Shown: positions 18,351 to 28,610 of the stretch, in pieces
Position numbering within the stretch: position 1 is the first letter of the stretch
Layout: each line of letters opens with the position of its first letter
Source: Spirosoma fluviale
GTDB taxonomy: Bacteria; Bacteroidota; Bacteroidia; Cytophagales; Spirosomataceae
NCBI RefSeq assembly: GCF_900230225.1
Contig: NZ_OCNH01000001.1
Location: forward strand, 248,001 to 312,000
Direction of reading: 5' to 3'
DNA length: 64,000 nt
Program-made: the position numbers and the translations under genes
The notes under the pieces: model-generated
Databases searched by the model: none
What the model was told of the DNA's origin: nothing
What the model saw: only the letters and a program-made list of their open reading frames with translations

Positions 18351-18911
18351 GGTGTATAGCGGTTTCGTGTTAGCAAAAGCGTCAGGAATAAGGGTTTCTA
18401 CTTACTGAGATAAATGAAATAGATCGCTGAAAAACTTCCTTTGACTTGATCGAGTGAATTATGGATAATTTTATGAATCTCTATCGATATAGTTAGTCCG
18501 TTTATGTTAAAACCTATATGTAAGCTTGCTTATAATATTAGATATAAAAAAGAAATTTCCTCACTTTTTTTATGCAAGCGTTACCGGGAACGTTGCCAAA
18601 AGGGAAAACATAAAGATATAGTTGTAAAAAAGTATGTTATATGAGGCCTTTTAAGAGGACCATATTTGTGAAGGAAAGAGTATGGATGAATGAACAAAAT
18701 TGTATTTTTCTTATAGGGTTTCTAGGTTGAGGTACTCTAATAAAGGCAGATGATGCCATTCTAATGCTACATAAGACTTTCAAAAGTCACTTTCAACGTA
18801 CTTGATCTTGTTAAATTAGAGATACAGTAGTCTTATTATTTGGTTTTCTACAAGCCTAAAGCCTACTTTTTAACTATTATCGCCTATAGCCGTTATGTTA
18901 TCATCAACGCG
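18351..18911. other. Long AT-rich noncoding stretch between FecR and an envelope gene
   Basis: About 560 bases between divergent genes, clearly more AT-rich than the flanks, with no credible open frame on either strand. It must hold the promoters for the FecR/SusC/SusD run and for the plus-strand gene at 18912. The one distinct element seen is the imperfect palindrome at 18574-18597, listed separately. Confidence 0.6.
18574..18597. promoter_or_regulatory. Imperfect palindrome, LacI-operator-like
   Basis: Two half-sites, gcaagcgtt and (reversed) ggcaacgtt, face each other around ccggg in an otherwise AT-rich gap. The central CpG-rich symmetry resembles LacI-family operators. It lies about 220 bases upstream of the fecR start and 315 upstream of the divergent gene. 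No LacI-type gene is in the window, so the call is tentative. Confidence 0.35.
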
Positions 18912-19724
18912 ATGAAAAACATAACTCAACAGCAGCGGACGTTTGGATACTATTCAGTCCGCAGTACATGTATACTCTTGCTATTAACAATACTGGCTTG
19001 GCCGGGCTTCGCTGTGCCCGTAGCAGAGACGCAGGCAACGTTTGTTGATACGACCGGACTCAAAGAGACAAAACCTAAGTCGCTAACCTTTACGGCTTCT
19101 ACTGACCAGCGTTTTTTCTTCTTCAATGATACGCGCTCCGAAGATAACCGACGGGTGCCGGTAAGCGTATATGGGATAAGGGCAGGCTTTTTGTTTCCAC
19201 CCAGTAAACAACGGGATGCGCTTAAATCTGGTCGATCGGCTAGTTTCAAGGCCGGGGCGGGGTTCTATTTCGTAAACCAACGGCTCGATCGTCCTGGTCT
19301 GCTGCCCAATACGTCCGAATCCGTTACCCGCCATTTACGGATTGCAACGGTCTACTACGAGCGGTACCTGTTTCGTCGGCGATCGTTTGAGGTGAGTATG
19401 CCCATCGAGCTTGGCTATGGTCATTCACGGTATGAAATCAATGATGAACAGACCGGAAAATACGAAGTGGCGCGAGGGGTGTTTTTGCCCCTGGGAGTGG
19501 GTGTATCGGCAGCCTATCAGTTTCCAACCGTGCGCTGGCTAAGGCCATTACACTGGTTTGGGCTGAATTTTCTGACAGGCTACCGATTCATTCTAAAGCG
19601 TGATGTTCCTGAAAGTCAAATTAATTACACGGGCTTATACTTTTCGGTAGGGCCTTCGTTCTTTCTCGAAAACCTCACCGCCGATATTAAGCGCTGGCGG
19701 CAGAAACGGAAGAATAAGCGGTAA
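18912..19724 (+). CDS. Hypothetical exported beta-barrel-like protein
   Basis: A 270-residue protein I cannot name. The ATG at 18912 is followed by a long N-region and a hydrophobic stretch ('STCILLLLTILAWPGFA', about 18-34), so it should be exported, with cleavage near residue 40. The mature protein has alternating beta-strand patterns rich in Tyr, Phe, Arg and Gly ('VSMPIELGYGHSRYEI', 'LPLGVGVSAAYQF', 'FGLNFLTGYRFIL', 'YTGLYFSVGPSFFLENL') and looks like an outer-membrane barrel of 8-12 strands. The C-terminus is very basic (KRWRQKRKNKR), unusual for a barrel end. Neighbours give no clue. Confidence 0.6.
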   Translation: MKNITQQQRTFGYYSVRSTCILLLLTILAWPGFAVPVAETQATFVDTTGLKETKPKSLTFTASTDQRFFFFNDTRSEDNRRVPVSVYGIRAGFLFPPSKQRDALKSGRSASFKAGAGFYFVNQRLDRPGLLPNTSESVTRHLRIATVYYERYLFRRRSFEVSMPIELGYGHSRYEINDEQTGKYEVARGVFLPLGVGVSAAYQFPTVRWLRPLHWFGLNFLTGYRFILKRDVPESQINYTGLYFSVGPSFFLENLTADIKRWRQKRKNKR

Positions 19725-19743
19725 ATCGCTATTATTGGCTCTG

Positions 19744-20178
19744 CTATTCTGTAATGACAGCGCGTTCCTGCCATTGAATGCTCACCGCTTGCTCAATATC
19801 AGGATGCAAACTAATGGCTACCGGGCAGGTGTGGGCAATTTTTTCCAGCCGGGTACGGGTCTCATCATCCGGCATATTTTCCGTATTGAGAACCAAGTCG
19901 ATTTCAATTCGGGCGATGCGCCGGGGCGGCTGAGTCGTCATGATCTTGGTTACATCCAGCTTACTGCCCGCCAGTTCAATGCCATCACGCCGGGCAAATA
20001 TGGCCATAGTTGTTATAATGCAGGTACCCAGCGCATTGGCGACCAGATCGGTTGGTGAGAAAGCCTCACCCCGCCCCTGATTATCCGTTGGGGCGTCGGT
20101 ATTGATGTGAGTTCCAGATTGTAAATGTGTGCAGTCGGTGCGTAAGCCGCCCAGATAATCGATGTGAATCGTTGGCAT
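19744..20178 (-). CDS. OsmC/Ohr family peroxiredoxin-like protein
   Basis: A 144-residue cytosolic OsmC-family protein. These proteins reduce organic hydroperoxides with two reactive cysteines. Here they are Cys53 in 'ALGTCIITTMAIFA' and Cys118 in 'HTCPVAISLHPDI', both at the expected places, and the 'FSPTDLVANALGTC' core motif is clear. It is nearer the OsmC/YhfA-like branch than Ohr, because of the HTCPV context. It converges on the 18912 gene with about 20 bases between stops, and diverges from the 20398 gene across an inverted-repeat region. Confidence 0.87.
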   Translation of the reverse strand: MPTIHIDYLGGLRTDCTHLQSGTHINTDAPTDNQGRGEAFSPTDLVANALGTCIITTMAIFARRDGIELAGSKLDVTKIMTTQPPRRIARIEIDLVLNTENMPDDETRTRLEKIAHTCPVAISLHPDIEQAVSIQWQERAVITE

Positions 20179-20188
20179 AGAGATCTAA

Positions 20189-20300
20189 TTTGTAAGTTGT
20201 CAATCAGTAAGGAGTAGGTGGATTATGAAAAGTTGAACGGGCATCTGTTTAGGTAAGTGTAAGCTATTTATTAGCTGGCAACTTACAAACTTACAACTTG
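20189..20300. repeat. Inverted 'tttgtaagttg' repeat in a divergent promoter region
   Basis: The sequence tttgtaagttg at 20189-20199 recurs as caacttacaaa at 20279-20289, followed at once by a second partial copy (cttacaactt). It sits between the divergent osmC-like gene and the 20398 gene, an unusual place for a terminator. It may be a dispersed intergenic repeat or part of a control region. Confidence 0.45.
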
Positions 20301-20348
20301 TTAAACATATAAATAATCATCTGGTTACGCTAATAGTAAAACGCGATT

Positions 20349-20379
20349 TTGTGAGGTACCACAAAAAAGTGTATTTTTA
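20349..20379 (+). promoter_or_regulatory. Candidate Bacteroidota promoter for the 20398 gene
   Basis: TTG at 20349-20351, a 20-base spacer and TATTTTTA at 20372-20379 come close to the TTG / 19 / TAnnTTTG rule, missing only the last G. The box ends 18 bases before the ATG. Confidence 0.4.
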
Positions 20380-20397
20380 TTTCAGCATTCTACGACG

Positions 20398-21183
20398 ATG
20401 AAAACTATATACGGACTTTTGGGGCTTATGGTGGGCGTATGGCTCCTTCCAGGTCAAACCACGCTGGCCCAACGGGTTGATAGTGAAGATGATGCCTACT
20501 CAACGATAACAACTTTTGGAATTACGACCAACACGAACTCCGGCATCGTTGGTGGGTTCGCGTTCCGGCAATCCAAATTATTGTCGTCTTCTCTGTTTGG
20601 CTTGCCCCAGTCCCGCTACCTGAGTGTTGAACTGGTTAACGTAAAGCATCCCAAGGAGCTTCGGTCATCTATCAACAACGTTGGTTCCGGGTATCTGGAT
20701 GGGAAAGAGAACTATCTGTTTGTACTGCGCCCCCAATATGGACGTGAGGTAAAGCTGTTTGAGCGAAGTTCTGACGAGGGCATCGCTATAAGCGGTATTC
20801 TGGCCGGCGGTCCATCAGTAGGTATCATCAAACCCTACTATCTGGAGGTTTCGTATGGCAACCAAACCCGATCGGTGCCAGCCTCCCAGGTGAACGGATT
20901 TGCCACCTCAGCGGGCGAAACCGTTACGGGTGCCGGTGGTTTCTTTCAGGGTATTGGCGAGTCGAAGCTAACCGTTGGCCTCAACGTAAAAGCTGCTCTG
21001 AGCTTTGAATTGAGTGCGTTTCGCAATAACACAACCGGGGTGGAAATTGGTTTTCTGGCCGAAGCTTTCCCAACTAAAATCCTGATCATTCCTAATCCAG
21101 ATCCCAATGGCAGCCGTGAAGATGGAAATCGTAGCTTCTTCACAACGGGATACATAACTTTGTTTTTCGGGAGTAAGAAATAG
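20398..21183 (+). CDS. Hypothetical exported protein, probable outer-membrane barrel
   Basis: A 261-residue protein with a clear signal peptide (MKTIYGLLGLMVGVWLLPGQTTLAQ, cleavage after AQ near 25). The rest is rich in Gly, Ser, Phe and alternating hydrophobic residues ('TFGITTNTNSGIVGGFAFRQSKL', in part, and 'GISGILAGGPSVGIIKPYYLEVSYG'-like strands). It ends with 'SFFTTGYITLFFGSKK', which resembles the last strand of a small outer-membrane barrel with a short basic tail. I do not know the family. It has its own promoter candidate and a strong terminator. Confidence 0.62.
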   Translation: MKTIYGLLGLMVGVWLLPGQTTLAQRVDSEDDAYSTITTFGITTNTNSGIVGGFAFRQSKLLSSSLFGLPQSRYLSVELVNVKHPKELRSSINNVGSGYLDGKENYLFVLRPQYGREVKLFERSSDEGIAISGILAGGPSVGIIKPYYLEVSYGNQTRSVPASQVNGFATSAGETVTGAGGFFQGIGESKLTVGLNVKAALSFELSAFRNNTTGVEIGFLAEAFPTKILIIPNPDPNGSREDGNRSFFTTGYITLFFGSKK

Positions 21184-21192
21184 TAAAGGGCG

Positions 21193-21255
21193 AAGGGCAG
21201 GGAGCATAAGGTAAGGCAGAAATAAGCCGATTTTATCCTTATGCTCCCTGCCCTT
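21193..21255 (+). terminator. Terminator hairpin, 19-bp perfect arms
   Basis: Arms 21193-21211 and 21237-21255 are exact complements with a 25-base loop. It follows the stop of the 20398 gene and precedes lipA on the same strand, so lipA probably has its own promoter in the last 60 bases before its ATG or reads through. Confidence 0.7.
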
Positions 21256-21315
21256 TGCTATCGTTATGAACTTTACACCCAAAAAACGAATTTTGCTTGA
21301 AAGGATTGAGGAGAC

Positions 21316-22224
21316 ATGATTGAACTACCTGTAATACCCTCCGAACAACAACGTAACCGGGCGGGCGCTGATGCAGCACCCCGGCCAAAACGTCCCGACT
21401 GGCTGCGTGTTAAGCTGCCTATCGGCCCCGAATATGCTAAAGTCCGTAAACTGGTGGATGAACACAAACTCCACACCATTTGCGAAAGCGGCAATTGTCC
21501 AAATATGGGCGAGTGCTGGGGAGCTGGTACCGCTACGTTTATGATTCTGGGGAATGTGTGTACGCGAAGCTGTACATTTTGCGCTGTCGCTACCGGCCGA
21601 CCGAACGAATATGATACCGACGAGCCCCGGCGCGTAGCCGAAGCCATTGTGTTGATGAAGGTGAAACATGCGGTGCTTACATCGGTAAACCGGGATGAAC
21701 TGAAAGACCGGGGCGCCGAGATATGGTACCAAACCGTTCGACTTATCAAGGAAGCATCGCCCGCAACGACTATAGAAACTCTGATTCCCGACACCAAAGG
21801 CAATTGGGAAGCGCTCGAACGCATGATTTCGGCCGGGCAGGAGGTTGTTTCACATAATATGGAAACCGTAGAGCGGCTCTATCGTCGGGTGCGTCCGCAG
21901 GCTCGCTACGAGCGTAGTCTGGAGCAGATTCGACGAACGAAAGAGTACGGCCAGCGGACTAAGTCAGGCATTATGCTGGGCCTGGGCGAAACAAAAGACG
22001 AAGTCGTTAAAGCTATGGATGACCTGGTCGCCAATGGCCTGGATATTCTGACGCTGGGGCAATACCTGCAGCCAACCAAAATGCACCACGAAGTGATTGA
22101 GTGGATTCATCCGGAAACGTTTGCCATGTATCGTGAAGAAGGCCTCCGGCGTGGGCTGAAATATGTTGAGTCTGGACCATTGGTCCGTTCGAGTTATCAC
22201 GCGGAGAAACATGTGAATGTGTAA
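21316..22224 (+). CDS. lipA: Lipoyl synthase
   Basis: LipA is a radical-SAM enzyme that inserts two sulfurs into octanoyl groups on lipoyl domains of 2-oxoacid dehydrogenases and GcvH. The 302-residue protein carries both iron-sulfur motifs: the auxiliary cluster cysteines 56, 61 and 67 ([12 protein letters not shown]) and the radical-SAM cysteines 82, 86 and 89 (CTRSCTFC). The later '[10 protein letters not shown]', 'VVSHNMETV', '[11 protein letters not shown]' and C-terminal '[13 protein letters not shown]' segments also fit; the RSSYHA motif holds the conserved serine of the auxiliary cluster. No lipB lies next to it. Confidence 0.97.
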   Translation: MIELPVIPSEQQRNRAGADAAPRPKRPDWLRVKLPIGPEYAKVRKLVDEHKLHTICESGNCPNMGECWGAGTATFMILGNVCTRSCTFCAVATGRPNEYDTDEPRRVAEAIVLMKVKHAVLTSVNRDELKDRGAEIWYQTVRLIKEASPATTIETLIPDTKGNWEALERMISAGQEVVSHNMETVERLYRRVRPQARYERSLEQIRRTKEYGQRTKSGIMLGLGETKDEVVKAMDDLVANGLDILTLGQYLQPTKMHHEVIEWIHPETFAMYREEGLRRGLKYVESGPLVRSSYHAEKHVNV

Positions 22225-22320
22225 TAAATGGTAAGTAGCTGGTCGTAGGAGTATTACTTTTGCGTAAGCCACTTACTACTTAATGCTTAGTTATTAAACA
22301 ATTACCTTTAATCGTTATTT

Positions 22321-22360
22321 AAAGAAGAGAGTCCGGGCTTAGGGTCGGACTCTCTTCTTT
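22321..22360 (+). terminator. Hairpin directly before the lycopene cyclase start
   Basis: Arms 22321-22335 and 22346-22360 (15 bp, perfect) with a 10-base loop, followed by a short T-rich stretch and, five bases later, the ATG of the next gene at 22366. It ends lipA transcription or acts as a control hairpin on the cyclase mRNA. Confidence 0.7.
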
Positions 22361-22365
22361 ACTGC

Positions 22366-23547
22366 ATGAAAAAATACGACTTCATCATTGCCGGAGGAGG
22401 CATGGCCGGCCTGAGCCTTGCCTACTATCTTAGCCAGTCACCGCTGCGGGACCGCAGCATTCTGATTCTGGATCGGGAAACAAAGAACAGTAACGACCGA
22501 ACCTGGTGTTTCTGGGAACGAAAGAAGGCGGAAGCAGCCCCAAAAAAGGGCCGTACAAACGCCTTTGACGCTATTCTTTTCCGGACCTGGAACAGCGTTA
22601 GCTTTCATGGAACAACCTATGCCGGGCTGCTGGACATGGGGCCGTACAACTACAAAATGCTGCGTGGCATCGACTTTTATGAGTTTATCGAGCGTGAACT
22701 GGCTAATTGCCCGACAATTGAGCGGAAGCAGGCAACGATCAATCGCATAAAGGATACCCCGCAAGGCGGATTCGTCATTGCCGATGATGAACCTTACATT
22801 GCCGACTATGTATTCGACAGCACCTTTTCTCTAAAGCTCGACCAATCCGAAAATCATAATCTGCTTCAACATTTCAAGGGATGGGTTATCACTGCGGAGA
22901 AACCATGTTTTAATCCGCATGAACCCGAAATAATGGATTTTCGAATCCAACAACACGGCGACTGCCGGTTTGTGTATATACTGCCCTTCACGGAGAAATC
23001 GGCTTTGGTCGAGTTTACGCTTTTCAACGATAAGCTACTATCTGAACCAGAATACGACTTTGAAATCCGCAATTATATCGACCGTTTTTTAAACACGGGA
23101 GCCTACGAAATAAGCGAAACCGAGTACGGCGTTATTCCTATGTCGGATGAGGTCACGCAGGAAAATCCTTCCGATCACATTGTTCGCATCGGCACATCGG
23201 GCGGGTACACCAAAGCATCCACGGGGTATACGTTTCAGCGCACGCAACGCTACCTGCAAAGTATTGTCGAAAATCTGGTACAAACGGGCAAACCCCATCG
23301 CCCCGTAAGCTGGCTGAAAAAACGGTTTAAACTCTACGACAGTATCTTCCTGAACGTGCTCGAAAAGCATCGCCATCCGGCCGACGATATATTTACCCGG
23401 GTTTATACCAAAAATCACAGCCGTGTATTTACTTTTCTTGATGAAGAAACCCGCTTCATCGACGAACTTCGGTTGTTTGCCACCATGCCGTTCATGCCAT
23501 TTCTCAACGCGTTCTTCGATGTCCTGCGCCGAAAGCTATTTGGTTAG
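22366..23547 (+). CDS. crtY: Lycopene cyclase family protein
   Basis: A 393-residue FAD-dependent lycopene cyclase of the CrtY/CrtL type, which closes beta-ionone rings on lycopene without net oxidation. The FAD-binding fold starts at once (YDFIIAGGGMAGLSLAYYL), followed by 'DRTWCFW', the 'MLRGIDFYEF' segment, 'YVFDSTF', and the 'GTSGGYTKASTGYTFQRTQ' motif typical of the family. The C-terminal 'FFDVLRRKLFG' is a likely membrane-associated helix. Other carotenoid genes (crtE, crtB, crtI, crtZ) are absent from the window, so it is detached from the pathway. It converges on the propeller sensor kinase, whose stop lies 46 bases away. Confidence 0.88.
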   Translation: MKKYDFIIAGGGMAGLSLAYYLSQSPLRDRSILILDRETKNSNDRTWCFWERKKAEAAPKKGRTNAFDAILFRTWNSVSFHGTTYAGLLDMGPYNYKMLRGIDFYEFIERELANCPTIERKQATINRIKDTPQGGFVIADDEPYIADYVFDSTFSLKLDQSENHNLLQHFKGWVITAEKPCFNPHEPEIMDFRIQQHGDCRFVYILPFTEKSALVEFTLFNDKLLSEPEYDFEIRNYIDRFLNTGAYEISETEYGVIPMSDEVTQENPSDHIVRIGTSGGYTKASTGYTFQRTQRYLQSIVENLVQTGKPHRPVSWLKKRFKLYDSIFLNVLEKHRHPADDIFTRVYTKNHSRVFTFLDEETRFIDELRLFATMPFMPFLNAFFDVLRRKLFG

Positions 23548-23592
23548 ATTACAGGACCAGAAATGCCCTGCCCAACAAGGGCTGGCAATCAG

Positions 23593-26500
23593 TTATGAAG
23601 AAGCTGGCAGGGGAAGTTTGATGATAAACTCGGCAAATTGGCCTTCCTGGGTATCGACGCTCAGTTCGCCATCATGGCCTTTCGTAATAATATCATAACT
23701 AATCGATAACCCCAAGCCGGTGCCCTGACCGGTGGGCCTGGTGGTAAAAAAAGGCTGATAAATCTTTTCCAATACAGCTTGCGGAATGCCAAGTCCGTTG
23801 TCGCGTACCCGTAGTTCCACGGACGTCGTATGCCGACGCGTACTAACCATTATTTCGGGTTCGTAGCCCACAGCCGCGTCTTTTTGTTTCGCAGCTATTG
23901 AATAAAACGCGTTATTGAACAGATTCAGGAGCACCCGTCCAATGTCCTGGGGTACTACGTTCACGATGCCAGACGTAGGGTCGAAGTCAGTAAGTAGCCG
24001 CACGTTGAGTGATTTATCGTTAACGCGCATACCCTGATAAGCCAGACGCAAATGATCGTCAATCAGTTTATTGAGGTTGGTTGGAGACTTTTTACCGCTG
24101 CTGAAACGGGAATGCTGCAGCATGTTTTTAACAATAGAATCGGCTCGTTTACCGTGGTGGGTAATTTTTTCGAGGTTTGTTTGCAAATAGGTTGCCAGAG
24201 TAACTGCATTTTCCTGCTGCCCGCTGGCCAATTCATCAAGAAGCTCGCCCGCCAGTTCCGTACTTACTTCCGAGAAGTTATTGACGAAGTTGAGCGGGTT
24301 TTGAATCTCATGAGCGATACCCGCCGTCAATTCGCCCAGTGAAGCCATTTTTTCTTTATGAATCAGCTGGCGTTGGGTAGATGTCAACTCGGTTACGGTT
24401 TTTTCCAAACTGTCGCGTTGTAAAGCCAACTGATCGCTCTGCCGCCGAATCTCGTTGGTTCGACTGGCTATAATCTCTTCGAGCTGCCGGTTGGCCGCCA
24501 GTAATTTTCGGGACCGATAGGTGGCCAGCGCCCATATACTTCCCAGCCCGGCTAAGGTATAAAGTACGTAAGCAGGCCAGGTTTGCCACCAGGGCGCACG
24601 AATATGAATAGTGAGTGGGTGATCGAGTTCGCGCCAGATACCATCGCTGTTAGCCGCTTTGACATGAAAGGTGTAGTGGCCTGGCGGTAAGTGTGTGTAA
24701 CTGGCAAATCGGCGATTTCCATTGTTTATCCAGTCATTGTCAATACCGCTTAGTTTGTAAGCATATTGATTTCGTTCCGGCAGACCATACGTTAGCGCGA
24801 CAAATTCAAACGATAGGAAGTTTTCATAGTGAGCCAGTATAAACTGTTTACCAGCCACTGGTTGAAGCCTATCGCCTACTTTAAACGTAGTAATGTAAAC
24901 TGGAAAAGGGTGGGTGTCGTTCTGGACGCTGTCGGGATTAAAGCGAACCAGTCCATTCAGCGTGCCAAAGAAAAGCGAGTTGCCTGACCGCGAAACGGTA
25001 TTTACTTTAAAGTCGTTGCTTGGCAATCCGTCGTTATTGTCGTAAGAGCGAAATGACTTTGTTCGTGAATCAAAGCGGCATAGACCTTTATTCGTACTGA
25101 GCCACAAATAGCCCTTATTGTCTTCCGTTATGCCAATAATCCAGTTGCTGGGCAGGCCATCCCTGGTTGTAAGGTGCGAAAATGTGCCGGTTTTAGGGTC
25201 GAACCAGTTCAGGCCACCTCGGGTGCTGCCCAGCCAGACAATTCCTGACGCATCCTCATAAATAGTTCCTATCTCGTTGCTGTTAAGCTCTCCTGGTTTC
25301 AGGCTGGCGGTATAATGAGTGAACCGGCCTGTCCGGGGATTTAGCCGGCTGAGCCCTTTTCCCCGGAGGGTTAGCCAGATATCGCCCGTCTGGCTAACCA
25401 GCATACCATAGATGTACTTTTCGGGCAGGCCGCTCGTATCCGATGGGTTATACTTGTAGTACGTGAATTTCGACCTAAAGGGGTCAAACGAGGCTACCCC
25501 GCCTTCGCCACTCAGCCACATTGTTCCGTTCCTGTCCCGGCCAACAAACTGGGCTGCAATTTCGGTTGGAAATTTAACGGAGCGGTTGGTTGTCTGATCA
25601 AGCCGATAAAGGCCATCCCAGGTGCCAAGCCATAATGTGTTGGGGCCATCTGGCAGCAGGGCATGGAGGTTATTTTCATGTTGACGGGTGTTACCAAAGA
25701 GGCTTGCGGGAATTTCGGTGAACTGGTTTGTTCGCAAATTCAATCGGTACAGGTTGTTGTGGTTGCTGAACCAGACCTGTTTTCGGCTATCTATTGCCAG
25801 CGTAGATACTTTATTCTCGGGTAAATTGACGATTCCTATGCTGCGTCTTATCTGGTAAGTTGTAAACGGTTTCGTATTCAGCGTCTGTTTGTCGATACCG
25901 TTATCGGTGCCTACCCATAGCGTACCAGCCCGGTCGTGGTAAACGGCCTGCACATTCGTACTCCCTAAGCTATGAAGTGCATCCGGATTGGGAAGATAGG
26001 TGAATACCTGCGCTGTTTTGGGTTCTATGCGTTGTAACCCATCGGTTGTACCCATCCAGATAAAGCCCTGCCTGTCGCGGTGGAGCGTGTTCAAATACAT
26101 GTACTTATTGATCGTGCCTTTTGCTGTGTAAGGCACGATCTGTAAAGGCCGATGGTGAAGGTTAAGCTGAAAGATGCCTCTACCAACGGCACCAAGCCAG
26201 AGGACATCACTACCATCCAGGTAAATAGGGCCGAACCAGGGCTGCGGATCGGTAGCTTTTTCAACGGGCAACAGCGCAAAGTGGCCGGTTTGCCGATCGA
26301 ATAAATACAACCCCTAGGCGGTGGCTACCCAAAATCGGTTTTGCCGATCTTCGAAAACGCATTTCACCGGAACTTCCCGTTTGGGCGATGGGTACAGGGT
26401 GAAATGATGGCTGGCCGGTTCGTACCGAATAAGTCCGCCGTACGAGCAGAGCCACAAGATACCCTGTCGATCTTCATATACAGACAACTGGTTATTCCAC

Positions 26501-26940
26501 CAGTTTTCGTGTTTCGTATGAATGGGATGATGGGTTACATTGCCCGTCTGCTTATCGATCTCATGCAGTCCAGCTCCTTCAGTAACCACCCATAGCCGGT
26601 TTTTATGGTCTTCGCAAAGGCCCAGAATACGATTGTCGGTCAAACTGCGGGTAGGGCGGGCGGGGTCGGTCTGGAAAACCTGGAATGAATAGCCGTCAAA
26701 CTTATTGAGTCCATCATTCGTACCGAACCACATGAACCCCTCCCGATCCTGAAGAATGCAATTGACGGAGTTGTTTGAAAGACCATCTTTTACGGATAAA
26801 TGGTCAAACTTATCGGATGCTGGCTGTGCAATTGCCCGGAAATGCGCAATGAACACGACCAATACAACGGTGTACCATCCGAAACAACGCGCATAAGCCG
26901 ATTCTAACCATTGGCTGAAATATGCCATACGTTTGTTCAT
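23593..26940 (-). pseudogene. Beta-propeller two-component sensor kinase split by an in-frame amber codon
   Basis: The minus strand encodes one continuous protein of about 1115 codons except for a TAG at 26314-26316, codon 209. Reading stays in frame across it ('RFWVATA', stop, 'GLYLFDRQTG'), and the interruption falls in a propeller repeat where Gln (CAG) would fit. Before it: signal peptide and first Reg_prop repeats. After it: more Reg_prop repeats ('GFIWMGTTDGLQRI', 'GLPSNWIIGI'), a Y_Y_Y domain, one membrane helix, a HisKA region (His near codon 877, 'AGIAHEIQNPLNF') and HATPase motifs (NNAFYS, DNGLGIPQ, GTGLGLS). No response-regulator or AraC domain is fused. A real pseudogene, a sequencing error or a suppressed stop are all possible. 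Confidence 0.82.
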
Positions 26941-27177
26941 AAGAGGTTGGAGCCGTACTCTGTCTGGTAAACTGGTCGAAATGCCGGGTTAAATCCTTTG
27001 ATGCCAGCTCATCCGTCCAATGATTGGAACAAAACAGGTAGCTACCTGGATCCAATATCTGGAAACGCTCAGTAAGATATAAAGTTTGTAGAGTTTGTTG
27101 AGTTTGTCGATATATCGTTAAAAGAAACTGTTTATACCCTGTTTTCGACAAGTGTACGCCCACAACGTAGCCGTTAC

Positions 27178-27207
27178 TTGTACCCTGTTTAGAAACTCGT
27201 AGCTTTG
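27178..27207 (+). promoter_or_regulatory. Consensus Bacteroidota promoter of metK
   Basis: TTG at 27178-27180, a 19-base spacer and a perfect TAGCTTTG (TAnnTTTG) at 27200-27207. The start codon of metK is 30 bases beyond. The match to the sigma-ABfr-type housekeeping consensus is complete. Confidence 0.75.
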
Positions 27208-27237
27208 CAGTTTCTAACCAAGTCATAAAATAGAGAA

Positions 27238-28515
27238 ATGCCTTATCTCTTCACGTCTGAATCTGTTTCTGAGGGACACCCCGATAAAGTCGCCGACCAA
27301 ATCTCCGATGCATTGATTGATAACTTTCTGGCATTCGACCCAGCCAGTAAAGTAGCCTGCGAAACGCTCGTTACAACAGGTCAGGTGGTGCTGGCTGGCG
27401 AAATTAAGACGGACACCTACCTTGACGTACAGAAAATTACCCGCGATGTAATCCGTAAAATCGGCTATACAAAAAGCGAATATATGTTCGAGGCCAACTC
27501 ATGCGGTATTTTTTCGGCTTTGCATGACCAGTCGGCTGATATCAATCAAGGCGTTGATCGCAAGGTTGAGAATGCCGATTTTGAAACGCTGGCTAATGCT
27601 CAGGGCGCTGGTGATCAGGGTATGATGTTTGGTTACGCTACCAACGAAACGGATAATTACATGCCCCTGCCGCTTGATCTGGCTCATGCAATTCTGCGGG
27701 AGATGTCGAACATCCGTAATAACGAACTGGAACTGATGCCCTATCTGCGGCCAGATGCCAAATCGCAGGTGACGATTGAGTACTCCGACGACGATCAACC
27801 TATCCGAATCGATACCATCGTTGTATCAACGCAACACGATGATTTTGCTGATGACGCAACGATGCTGGCCAAGATTAAGGATGATATTATCAATATTGTG
27901 ATTCCCCGTGTGAAGGCGGCTCAGAAAGCTGAACTGCATGGTCTGTTCACCGATAATATCACGTATTACATTAACCCAACCGGCAAGTTCGTCATTGGTG
28001 GACCACACGGCGATACGGGCCTGACGGGCCGCAAAATCATTGTAGATACCTACGGGGGTAAAGGTGCTCACGGCGGTGGTGCTTTCTCGGGTAAAGATCC
28101 TTCGAAAGTAGACCGGTCGGCAGCGTATGCCACCCGGCACATTGCCAAAAACCTGGTAGCCGCCGGGCTTTGCGATCAGGTGCTGGTACAGGTGTCTTAT
28201 GCCATTGGCGTTGCCAAGCCCTGCGGTTTGTACGTAAACACCTATGGCACGGCCAAAGTGGATATGCACGATGGCGCCATTGCCGAAAAAGTGGGCCAAC
28301 TCTTCGATATGCGTCCTTACGCCATCGAACAACGGCTAAAGCTCCGTAATCCTATATACTCCGAAACGGCCGCTTATGGACACATGGGCCGTAAAAACGA
28401 GATCGTAAAGAAAACGTTTGGCTCGAACGGGCAGACTATAGAACTTGAAGTAGAACTGTTCACCTGGGAAAAACTTGATTTTGTTGATCAGGTAAAAGCT
28501 GCTTTTGGTTTGTAA
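27238..28515 (+). CDS. metK: S-adenosylmethionine synthetase
   Basis: MetK makes SAM from methionine and ATP in the cytosol. The 425-residue protein has every signature: '[21 protein letters not shown]' at the N-terminus (in part), the [12 protein letters not shown] loop near 120-131, '[21 protein letters not shown]' (in part) and '[19 protein letters not shown]' (in part) near 280-300, 'AIGVAKP' and 'GHMGRK'. The length is slightly above the common 380-400, with a modest C-terminal extension as in other Bacteroidota. A perfect promoter match sits upstream and a strong hairpin follows. Confidence 0.98.
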   Translation: MPYLFTSESVSEGHPDKVADQISDALIDNFLAFDPASKVACETLVTTGQVVLAGEIKTDTYLDVQKITRDVIRKIGYTKSEYMFEANSCGIFSALHDQSADINQGVDRKVENADFETLANAQGAGDQGMMFGYATNETDNYMPLPLDLAHAILREMSNIRNNELELMPYLRPDAKSQVTIEYSDDDQPIRIDTIVVSTQHDDFADDATMLAKIKDDIINIVIPRVKAAQKAELHGLFTDNITYYINPTGKFVIGGPHGDTGLTGRKIIVDTYGGKGAHGGGAFSGKDPSKVDRSAAYATRHIAKNLVAAGLCDQVLVQVSYAIGVAKPCGLYVNTYGTAKVDMHDGAIAEKVGQLFDMRPYAIEQRLKLRNPIYSETAAYGHMGRKNEIVKKTFGSNGQTIELEVELFTWEKLDFVDQVKAAFGL

Positions 28516-28548
28516 GATGTAATGTAGCGCGGACGATCCGTGCTATAC

Positions 28549-28593
28549 AACAAGCAGAACGCCACTCCAGTCTGGAGTGGCGTTCTGCTTGTT
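28549..28593. terminator. Bidirectional terminator, 22-bp perfect arms with almost no loop
   Basis: Arms 28549-28570 and 28572-28593 are exact complements around one base. It lies between the convergent metK and hpf genes, 34 bases after the metK stop. Confidence 0.8.
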
Positions 28594-28610
28594 TAAGGTG
28601 TTAAGTTAAT

